Below, piece by piece: positions 1 through 5,362 of a stretch of DNA of 5,362 nucleotides (the first letter of the stretch is position 1; every line of letters starts with the position of its first letter). A program made the position numbers and the translations under genes. Below the pieces are notes generated by a model that worked only from the letters and a program-made list of their open reading frames with translations, did not search any database and was not told the DNA's origin. The DNA comes from Verrucomicrobiota bacterium (GTDB lineage Bacteria; Verrucomicrobiota; Verrucomicrobiia; Opitutales; Opitutaceae): the NCBI GenBank assembly GCA_003694825.1, contig RFJS01000421.1, positions 1-5,362 on the forward strand, in the 5' to 3' direction.

Positions 1-485
1 CCGAGCAGACCGTGAATCGCCGCCGACCCGGTGTCGCCGGAAGTCGCGCCGAGCACGGTGATGGGACGTCCCGTCACCCGGACCTGGCGTTCGTAGAGAC
101 GTCCGAGCAATTGCAGCGCGAAATCTTTGAAGGCGAGCGTGGGGCCGTGAAACAGCTCCATCACCCAGAGGTCGTCGGCCAGGCGGACGAGCGGGGCGCG
201 GTCGGGATGATCAAAGCCGGCATAGGCCCCGCGAACCATGGCCTCGAGTTCCCCATCGGGGATGTCGTCGGCGAAGAGGCGCAAAAACGCGAAGGCCAAC
301 GCCTCGTAACTGAAGCCTCTCCACCCATCCAGCCGCTCCCGCAAATCGGGAAGCGTCTCGGGCACGAACAGCCCGCCGTCAGGCGCGAGGCCGGCTGCGA
401 CAGCTTCACTGAAGCCGAGCGGATCGACGCCGCCGCGCGTGCTGACGTAGCGCATCCGACCGACCGCTTGCCCGCCTGTGCTCAT
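1..485 (-). CDS. thrC: Threonine synthase, N-terminal part (cut by window edge)
   Basis: PLP-dependent enzyme converting O-phosphohomoserine to threonine and phosphate, the last step of threonine synthesis, in the cytosol. Translating the minus strand from the ATG at 485 gives 161 residues with no stop before the left edge. Residues 11-19 read MRYVSTRGG, the usual N-terminus of the family. HGPTLAFKDFALQLLG at 113-128 contains the PLP-binding lysine, K120. GATSGDTGSAAI at 146-157 is the phosphate/PLP-binding loop. Family members of this type run to roughly 460 residues, so about one third is present. The ATG overlaps the lysC stop as ATGA, which suggests translational coupling. The only GAGG lies one base from the ATG, too close for a normal ribosome site. 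Related proteins usually begin at the equivalent of M11 (ATG at 455), so the first ten residues may be an extension or may not be translated. The identification is secure; the start is uncertain. Confidence 0.95.
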   Translation of the reverse strand, partial: MSTGGQAVGRMRYVSTRGGVDPLGFSEAVAAGLAPDGGLFVPETLPDLRERLDGWRGFSYEALAFAFLRLFADDIPDGELEAMVRGAYAGFDHPDRAPLVRLADDLWVMELFHGPTLAFKDFALQLLGRLYERQVRVTGRPITVLGATSGDTGSAAIHGLL

Positions 486-964
486 GCCTCAGCGTCGAGC
501 TTAAAGGCCTGGTGCACCGCCCGAGCGGCCTCGTCGGCGGTGTCCTCGTCGACCACGACCGAGATTTTGATCTCCGATGTGCTGATGAGCTGGATATTCG
601 CGCCGACCTCGGAGAGAGCGCCAAACATCGTCGCGGCCACGCCCGAGTGCGAACGCATGCCGACGCCGACGACGGAAATCTTGGCGATCGAGTCGACCAG
701 CGAGATCTCACCGCCCCCGAGCTCGTCGAGCACGGCCCGCACGGCCTTTTCCGCCTGGTCGGCCGCATCACGCGGCACGGTGAAGGTGAGGTTGGCCACG
801 CCGCCGCGGCCAACGTTCTGGACGATCATGTCCACGTTGATCCCGGCCTCGCCGAGCACCTGAAAAATCCGCGCCGCCGTGCCGGGGCGATCCGCGATGT
901 GGGTGATCACCACCTTCGACTGATTGCGGTCCACTGCGACACCGCGCACGACAACATCTTCCAT
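482..964 (-). other. Possible internal start: aspartokinase beta subunit
   Basis: In Bacillus subtilis aspartokinase II and Corynebacterium LysC, an in-frame internal start near residue 250 makes a separate regulatory beta subunit, giving an alpha2-beta2 enzyme. Here M247 (ATG at 964) falls in the linker between the kinase domain and the first ACT domain, in SMEDVVVRG. Starting there gives 160 residues containing both ACT domains and nothing else. The mRNA just upstream is purine-rich (AAAGAAGAAGTGAAA), but it has no clear GGAGG-like site. Position and product length fit the known pattern; actual use of this start is inference. Confidence 0.4.
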
Positions 965-1702
965 CGATTTCACTTCTTCTTTCACGATCGTCCCGGGGTT
1001 GTTGTTGAAACTTGAACGCACTTCGAAAACCACGCCGAACTTTTTGGCGAACTCGACCGAACGCGCCTGCATGACCTTGGTGCCAAGCGAGGCGAGTTCG
1101 AGCATCTCGTCATAACTGATCTCGTCGAGCTTGCGGGCGTTCGGCACAATGCGCGGATCGGCGGTGTAGACGCCGTCGACATCGGTAAAGATCTGGCAGA
1201 GGTCAGCCTTTGACGAGGCGGCGAGCGCAACGGCAGAAAGGTCGGATCCGCCGCGCCCGAGCGTGGTGATCTGCCCGCGCTGGTCGATTCCCTGGAATCC
1301 CGCGACGATGACGACGTTGCCCTGCGCGAGCTTCTCTTCCACCTTGCTGGAATCGATGCTGAGAATGCGGGCCCGCGTGTGGAGCGATTCGGTGAGGATC
1401 CCCGCCTGTGCTCCGGTGAGGGATACAGCGGGAACACCGAGCGCGTGCAGCGCCATGGCGGTCAGCGCGATCGTCTCCTGCTCGCCGACCGTCAGGAGCA
1501 TGTCCATCTCCCGCTCATCGGGGCTGGCGTTGATCGATTTCGCCCGTGCGATCAGCTCGTTGGTGACGCCGGACCGCGCGGAGACGACGACGATGACCTC
1601 GTTGCCCGCCGCCCGCGTCTCCGCAACGCGTTTTGCCACGCGTTTGATTCTCTCGATATCGCCGACGGAGGTGCCGCCGAATTTCTGTACGATGCGTGCC
1701 AT
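482..1702 (-). CDS. lysC: Aspartate kinase (monofunctional, two ACT domains)
   Basis: Phosphorylates aspartate with ATP to 4-phospho-L-aspartate, the committed step to lysine, methionine and threonine. The 406-residue length fits single-function aspartokinases of the Bacillus AKII/Corynebacterium LysC type rather than ThrA/MetL fusions. The kinase domain covers about 1-230: KFGGTSVG at 7-14 (nucleotide/substrate loop), GRGGSD at 149-154 and FTDVDGVYTADPR at 172-184. Two ACT domains follow: DRPGTAARIF at 271-280 opens the first, and SHSGVAATMF at 351-360 with ISTSEIKISV at 373-382 marks the second. In this family the ACT pair binds lysine and/or threonine for feedback inhibition; which effector acts here cannot be read from sequence. 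The start is firm: MARIVQKFGG matches family N-termini and a GAGG lies seven bases upstream. It begins 17 bases after the hom stop and its TGA overlaps the thrC start. No lesion is seen. Confidence 0.97.
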   Translation of the reverse strand: MARIVQKFGGTSVGDIERIKRVAKRVAETRAAGNEVIVVVSARSGVTNELIARAKSINASPDEREMDMLLTVGEQETIALTAMALHALGVPAVSLTGAQAGILTESLHTRARILSIDSSKVEEKLAQGNVVIVAGFQGIDQRGQITTLGRGGSDLSAVALAASSKADLCQIFTDVDGVYTADPRIVPNARKLDEISYDEMLELASLGTKVMQARSVEFAKKFGVVFEVRSSFNNNPGTIVKEEVKSMEDVVVRGVAVDRNQSKVVITHIADRPGTAARIFQVLGEAGINVDMIVQNVGRGGVANLTFTVPRDAADQAEKAVRAVLDELGGGEISLVDSIAKISVVGVGMRSHSGVAATMFGALSEVGANIQLISTSEIKISVVVDEDTADEAARAVHQAFKLDAEA

Positions 1703-1709
1703 GTCTATG

Positions 1710-1713
1710 CCTC
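1710..1713 (-). promoter_or_regulatory. Ribosome binding site of lysC
   Basis: GAGG on the minus strand with a seven-base spacer to the lysC ATG at 1702, inside the 17-base gap after the hom stop. It is the clearest Shine-Dalgarno-like site in the window and supports the chosen lysC start. Confidence 0.6.
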
Positions 1714-1719
1714 GGTTTC

Positions 1720-3057
1720 TCAGTCGCTGAACTCGGCGATCCGCAGAGTCACCGGTTTTTCCAAAAGCGTGGGCATCTCCTCGAGCTGGGCGAGGGTGCC
1801 GTCGAGACGCGCGAAACTGGTCTCATGGGTGGTGAGAATCAGAGTCGCCGCATTTTCGATACTGTTTTCGCGCTGCAGGACGGTGGCTATGCTCACCGCG
1901 TTCTCCGCCATGATGGAAGCGACCCGCGCCAGGACGCCGGGTTCGTCGCGAACGGTCAGCCGGATGTAATGCCGCGAACGAATTCGCTCGGCGGAGGCGA
2001 GCTTGACGCGAGCATCTCGCGCGAGCAACTCCGGGGCCTCGTCGGGGATGAACTGTCCCCTCACCCCCTGCAGGACCGAGGAGGCATCGACGATGTCGCT
2101 GATCACCGCCGAAGCGGTGGCGTCCTGCCCCGCCCCTCTGCCGATGTAGAAGGTCGTGCCCACGACATCGCCCTCGACGCACACCCCGTTGAAGACATCG
2201 TTGACATTGGCGAGTACGAGCCCGTCCGGCACGAGCGTCGGCTGCACGCTGACGGCCAGCTCGTTGCACTCGAAACAACGTTCGATGATAGCGAGCAGCT
2301 TGATCCGGTAGCCGAAGCTCCGCGCAAAGGCGATATCCGCCTGGGTGATACGCCGGATGCCGGCCACGCGCATTTCGTCCGTCCCCACCCACAAACCGTG
2401 CGCGAGGAAGCTGAGGATAGCCGCCTTGTGCGCGGTGTCCCAGCCATCGACATCAAGGGACTCGTCCGCCTCGGCATAGCCGAGCCGCTTGGCATCGGCC
2501 ACGATGGCCTCGTCGCTTCCGCCTTCTCGCTCCATGCGGGTGAGGATGTAGTTGCAGGTGCCGTTGAGGATGCCGTAGATGCGGCGAAAACGATTGGCCA
2601 CGAGTCCTTCCCGGATGGCCTTGATGATCGGGATGCCTCCGGCGACACTGGCTTCGAAGAAAACGTGTCCCCCACCCTCGCGCGCCGCCGCGAAGACTTC
2701 ATCGCCGTGATCACAGATGAGCGCCTTGTTGGCCGTGACCACGATCTTGCCCTGGCGGAGCGCCGTCAGGACGACCTCGCGGGCCCGGCCGGTGCCTCCC
2801 ATCAGCTCGCAGACGATATCGATCTGCGGATCGGCGGCGACCGCGAGCGGATCATCGCTGGCAATGGCCGCGGGCACCGGGACTTCGCGGGGCTTGTTCA
2901 GGTCGCGCACGGCGACGCGGCTCACCTCGATTGACACGCCAAGCCTGGCCGCCAACTCGTCGGCGCGTTCGATCAGATGTCGATAGACGCCCTGGCCCAC
3001 GACACCGAAGCCGCACAGCCCGATTGAGATTTTCTTTCGCTGGGAATCGCTACTCAT
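1720..3057 (-). CDS. hom: Homoserine dehydrogenase with C-terminal ACT domain
   Basis: Reduces L-aspartate-4-semialdehyde to homoserine with NAD(P)H, the branch point to threonine and methionine. The 445 residues fit the usual monofunctional bacterial enzyme. The Rossmann dinucleotide loop is GFGVVGQGV at 16-24. TANKAL at 108-113 and the NGTCNYILT stretch at 165-173 are conserved homoserine dehydrogenase segments. E196, D202, D207 and K211 in the YAEADES...DVDGWDTAHK region keep the spacing of the yeast active-site residues (E208, D214, D219, K223). An ACT domain occupies about 364-440 (IRLTVRDEPGVLARVASIM), typical of threonine-inhibited forms. The ATG at 3057 is preferred: it places the Rossmann strand at residue 10, has AAAAGGG upstream, and overlaps the plsY end by only eight bases. 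The open frame extends to an ATG at 3135, but those 26 extra residues are basic, unlike the family, and lie inside plsY. The lysC start follows 17 bases after its stop. Confidence 0.97.
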   Translation of the reverse strand: MSSDSQRKKISIGLCGFGVVGQGVYRHLIERADELAARLGVSIEVSRVAVRDLNKPREVPVPAAIASDDPLAVAADPQIDIVCELMGGTGRAREVVLTALRQGKIVVTANKALICDHGDEVFAAAREGGGHVFFEASVAGGIPIIKAIREGLVANRFRRIYGILNGTCNYILTRMEREGGSDEAIVADAKRLGYAEADESLDVDGWDTAHKAAILSFLAHGLWVGTDEMRVAGIRRITQADIAFARSFGYRIKLLAIIERCFECNELAVSVQPTLVPDGLVLANVNDVFNGVCVEGDVVGTTFYIGRGAGQDATASAVISDIVDASSVLQGVRGQFIPDEAPELLARDARVKLASAERIRSRHYIRLTVRDEPGVLARVASIMAENAVSIATVLQRENSIENAATLILTTHETSFARLDGTLAQLEEMPTLLEKPVTLRIAEFSD

Positions 3058-3688
3058 GCTGCCCTTTTGCCGCCCTTTCCCGCGCGGTCGGGAAACGGTT
3101 TTCCGTGCCACGCAACAGACGGCCGATGTTTTCACGGTGCCGGAAGATCACGAAGAGGCCGAGCACCAGTGCAAACCAGAAGAGAATGCCGGGACCGTGC
3201 CGGAGAAAGGCCACGAGCGGCAGCGCCACAGCCATGCCGATCGATCCGACCGATACATAGCGGGTGCTGTAGAACAGCACGACCCACACAAGAGCCGCGG
3301 CGAGCGCCGCCACCGGCATCAACGCCACCGATCCTCCGAGCATCGCCGCCACCCCTTTGCCGCCGCGAAACCCGATGAAGACCGAGTAGCTGTGTCCGAG
3401 GATGGCAGCCGCCAGCCCGAGCAATCCGAGCCAGACGCGGGCGTCCGGCTGCGGAAACTCGACGAGCATCGGCCACCCGGCCGCGACGAAGCCCTTGAGG
3501 AAGTCGAGCGCGAAGACCGTGTTGCCCGCGCGCTTCCCCACGACGCGTTTGACATTCGTCGCGCCGGGGTTGCCGCTTCCCTCCTTGAAGATGTCCACAC
3601 CATGGAGACGCGCCACGATCACGCCGAACGGCAGCGCCCCGAGCAGATACCCTGCAGCGGCGGCGATGGCGATGGGGAGCGGTTCCAT
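3050..3688 (-). CDS. plsY: Acyl-phosphate:glycerol-3-phosphate acyltransferase PlsY
   Basis: Integral membrane enzyme that transfers an acyl group from acyl-phosphate (made by PlsX) to position 1 of glycerol-3-phosphate, giving lysophosphatidic acid, the first step of bacterial phospholipid synthesis. The 212 residues match the family (about 190-220). The three signature loops are present: EGSGNPGATNVKR at 36-48, GFRGGKGVA at 106-114 and HRENIGRLLRGTEN at 184-197. Between them lie hydrophobic segments at about 4-27, 54-77, 86-106, 117-141, 145-162 and 166-183, as expected for a polytopic protein, and the tail is charged. The start ATG at 3688 comes 26 bases after the serA stop. No clear Shine-Dalgarno site precedes it, so coupling to serA or a weak site is likely. 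Its TAG lies past the hom ATG, an eight-base overlap. A lipid gene among amino-acid genes is unexpected, but the reading frame is intact with all motifs, so it appears functional. Confidence 0.96.
   Translation of the reverse strand: MEPLPIAIAAAAGYLLGALPFGVIVARLHGVDIFKEGSGNPGATNVKRVVGKRAGNTVFALDFLKGFVAAGWPMLVEFPQPDARVWLGLLGLAAAILGHSYSVFIGFRGGKGVAAMLGGSVALMPVAALAAALVWVVLFYSTRYVSVGSIGMAVALPLVAFLRHGPGILFWFALVLGLFVIFRHRENIGRLLRGTENRFPTARERAAKGQHE
3062..3068 (-). promoter_or_regulatory. Probable ribosome binding site of hom, inside plsY
   Basis: AAAAGGG on the minus strand, four bases before the hom ATG at 3057 and lying within the last codons of plsY. The spacing is short but usable. An upstream near-copy (AAAGGG at 3073-3078) is too distant from the start. 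Placement within plsY suggests that hom translation depends partly on ribosomes finishing plsY. Confidence 0.45.
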
Positions 3689-3714
3689 GGGCGTGGCCGG
3701 AATCGGAACGATGA

Positions 3715-5304
3715 TCAGAAATCCACGAGCGCCGTGCTCACGATCGCCTCGTGGCCGCGCAGTTCTTCGAGCGCTTCGTCCGACGGGGTCGTATCGAGAT
3801 TGATCGTTGAAACTGCGACACCACCGGCTTCGTTGCGGCCGAGGGACATCGAGGCGATATTGACACCGTGGCGGCCGAGCGTGGTGCCGACCACTCCGAC
3901 GATGCCCGGAACGTCACGGTTCTTCAGCAGCAGAAGCGAGCCGTTGAGATTGGCCTCGACCTCGTTGCCGTCGACCGCGACCAGACGCGGCTGCTGCTGC
4001 CGTCCGATGAGCGTGCCCGCGGCCGAATAGGTGGTGCCATCCTCGGCGGCGGCCTCGACCTCGATCAACTCGGTGTAGTCGGTCTCTGTGTTCGACTTCA
4101 CCACATCCACCTGGATCCCCAGACGCTGCAGCAGGATCGGTGCGTTGACGAAATTCACCTCGTCGCCGCTGATCCCGAGCAGGAAGCCGCGCATGATGCT
4201 GCGGGTGAGCGCGTTGGCATCGAGTTCCACGACCCGGCCATAGTAGGTGACACGCAGGCGATCGACCCGCTTCGCCGCGATCTGCTGCACGAGCTTGCCC
4301 AGTTTCCAGCCGAGATCCAGGAAGGGCTTGAGGCTCTCGAGCATGGCGGCGTCGATCGAAGGCATGTTGACGGCATTGCGAATCACGCCGCCCTGCAGTG
4401 CCTCATAGACCGCCTGGGCAATCTCCACACCGACGCTTTCCTGCGCCTCTCTGGTGGAGGCACCGAGGTGTGGGGTGAGCGAGACCTGGGGGAGCTTGCG
4501 CAGCTCGCTGTCCTCCGGGAGAGGCTCGGTCTCGAAGACATCGAGCCCCGCGGCGGCGACCTTGCCACTCTTGATGGCATCGATCAGGGCGGATTCCTTG
4601 ATGATGCCGCCACGGGCGCAGTTGAACACGCGCACCCCATCCTTCATTTTCGCAACCGCCGCCTCGTCGATCATGTAGCGTGTCGTATCGGTGAGCGGCA
4701 TGTGCACGGTGATGTAGTCCGCCTCACGCAGGAGCGTATCCAGATCGACGCTCTCGACCTGCATCGCTTTGGCACGGCTCGGCGAGAGGTAGGGATCATA
4801 GGCCAGCACCCGCATGCCGAAAGCCTGGGCCCGCCGGGCGACCTCGCCACCGATGCGGCCGAGACCGATGACGCCGAGGGTTTTCTTGAAAAGCTCGCTG
4901 CCCGAAAAGGCCTTTCGGTTCCACTTGCCCTCGCGCATCGACTGGGCGGCCTGCGGGACCGGACGGGCACCGCAAAGCATGTGCGTGAACGTCAGCTCGG
5001 CCGTGGCGATGGTGTTGCCGCTGGGCGTATTCATCACGACGACACCGCGCTCGGTGGCGGCCTCGACATCGATGTTGTCAACCCCGACTCCGGCGCGGCC
5101 GACGACCTTGAGCTGGGTCGCCGCGCGAATGACATCCGCGGTCACCTTCGTCTCGCTCCGGACGATGATGGCGGAGACATCCGAGGCGAGCTCCAGAACC
5201 TTTTCGGGACTGGAACCGTATGCCTCGATCACTTCGAGGCCCGGCTGAGCGCGCAGGAATTCCACGCCTTTGGGAGAGATGCGGTCGGCTACGAGGACTT
5301 TCAT
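3715..5304 (-). CDS. serA: D-3-phosphoglycerate dehydrogenase (long form, ACT domain)
   Basis: Oxidises 3-phospho-D-glycerate to 3-phosphohydroxypyruvate with NAD+, the first step of serine synthesis. The 529 residues match the long form found for example in Bacillus and Mycobacterium. The substrate and Rossmann domains cover about 1-315: GRAGVGVDNID at 69-79, GLGRIGGEVA at 147-156 (NAD loop), D170 in YDPY (NAD preference), and the catalytic set R231 (CARGG), E260 (ETEP) and H279 (TPHLGAST). R231 and E260 are 29 residues apart, as in E. coli SerA. The allosteric substrate-binding (ASB) domain spans about 316-450, and an ACT domain (RDVPGIVGVVG onward) covers about 456-529; in relatives these mediate serine inhibition. 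The ATG at 5304 is well supported: an in-frame TGA lies at 5326-5328 and no ATG, GTG or TTG comes between, although no clear ribosome site is visible. It is the first gene of the run seen here. Confidence 0.97.
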   Translation of the reverse strand: MKVLVADRISPKGVEFLRAQPGLEVIEAYGSSPEKVLELASDVSAIIVRSETKVTADVIRAATQLKVVGRAGVGVDNIDVEAATERGVVVMNTPSGNTIATAELTFTHMLCGARPVPQAAQSMREGKWNRKAFSGSELFKKTLGVIGLGRIGGEVARRAQAFGMRVLAYDPYLSPSRAKAMQVESVDLDTLLREADYITVHMPLTDTTRYMIDEAAVAKMKDGVRVFNCARGGIIKESALIDAIKSGKVAAAGLDVFETEPLPEDSELRKLPQVSLTPHLGASTREAQESVGVEIAQAVYEALQGGVIRNAVNMPSIDAAMLESLKPFLDLGWKLGKLVQQIAAKRVDRLRVTYYGRVVELDANALTRSIMRGFLLGISGDEVNFVNAPILLQRLGIQVDVVKSNTETDYTELIEVEAAAEDGTTYSAAGTLIGRQQQPRLVAVDGNEVEANLNGSLLLLKNRDVPGIVGVVGTTLGRHGVNIASMSLGRNEAGGVAVSTINLDTTPSDEALEELRGHEAIVSTALVDF

Positions 5305-5362
5305 GAGCAGAAAAGCCGTCCAATTTCAGAGGCGTTAATCAAAATGCAACGGTGGAATCCCG
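5305..5362 (-). other. Upstream region of serA, probable leader or promoter end
   Basis: These 58 bases precede serA and are the only noncoding stretch of any size. The patch at about 5333-5350 (minus strand TTGCATTTTGATTAAC) is markedly more AT-rich than the surrounding sequence, as expected near a promoter. No convincing -35/-10 pair, hairpin, riboswitch or ribosome binding site can be defined. The region is cut by the window edge, so whether serA opens the operon cannot be decided. Confidence 0.3.

Noticed and set aside
12..863. Plus-strand open frame (283 codons) opposite thrC and the end of lysC
   Set aside because: It is antisense to two genes with clear catalytic motifs, and its composition changes abruptly to Ser/Thr/Pro-rich, as expected for a shadow.
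1703..1719. Terminator or separate promoter in the hom/lysC gap
   Set aside because: Seventeen bases are too short and contain no hairpin or T-run. The gap holds only the lysC ribosome site.
1696..2934. Long plus-strand open frame (412 codons) opposite hom
   Set aside because: It lies wholly antisense to a well-identified gene, resembles no family I recognise and has low-complexity composition. Long antisense open frames are common opposite GC-rich genes.
1720..3135. Longer hom starting at the ATG at 3135
   Set aside because: The 26 extra residues do not match homoserine dehydrogenases and would overlap plsY by 86 bases. The ATG at 3057 has a ribosome-site-like sequence and a standard N-terminus.
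3689..3714. Terminator between serA and plsY
   Set aside because: The 26-base gap has no stable inverted repeat followed by a T-run on the minus strand, so read-through is expected.
3056..4030. Plus-strand open frame (324 codons) opposite plsY and the end of serA
   Set aside because: The translation is rich in Arg, His, Glu and Asp with no domain-like pattern, and it crosses two real genes on the other strand. It is a frame shadow.
5328..5349. Possible sigma70-type promoter upstream of serA (TTGCAT as a -35 box)
   Set aside because: A 17-base spacer leads to AAATTG, a poor -10 match, and the region is cut by the window edge. The evidence is too weak to annotate.

Overview
The window is a dense, GC-rich piece of bacterial chromosome. 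All five genes I can support lie on the minus strand, so transcription runs from right to left: serA, plsY, hom, lysC, thrC. Coding sequence fills nearly everything. The gaps are 26 bases (serA/plsY) and 17 bases (hom/lysC), two junctions overlap by 8 and 4 bases, and 58 bases lie upstream of serA. This is best read as one operon. No RNA genes, insertion sequences, CRISPR arrays, terminators or long repeats were seen.

Region by region: 3715-5304 is a complete long-form D-3-phosphoglycerate dehydrogenase (serine synthesis). 3050-3688 is PlsY, the membrane acyl-phosphate:glycerol-3-phosphate acyltransferase (first acyl step of phospholipid synthesis). 1720-3057 is a monofunctional homoserine dehydrogenase with a C-terminal ACT domain. 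482-1702 is a monofunctional aspartokinase with two ACT domains and a possible internal start for a separate beta subunit. 1-485 is the N-terminal third of threonine synthase, cut by the left edge.

The logic is amino-acid synthesis. LysC commits aspartate to the Lys/Met/Thr family, Hom makes homoserine and ThrC makes threonine, while SerA opens the serine/glycine branch. Aspartate-semialdehyde dehydrogenase (asd) and homoserine kinase (thrB) are not in the window. Three of the four amino-acid enzymes carry ACT domains, which points to end-product control at enzyme level. The odd member is plsY, a lipid gene overlapping the start of hom.

The organism cannot be fixed from sequence alone. High GC and the wording of SerA and LysC remind me of Verrucomicrobiota (Opitutae-like), while ThrC also resembles proteobacterial forms. 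This placement is a recollection-based inference of low to moderate confidence. I see no convincing undescribed system; this is largely an ordinary housekeeping operon with an unusual gene combination.
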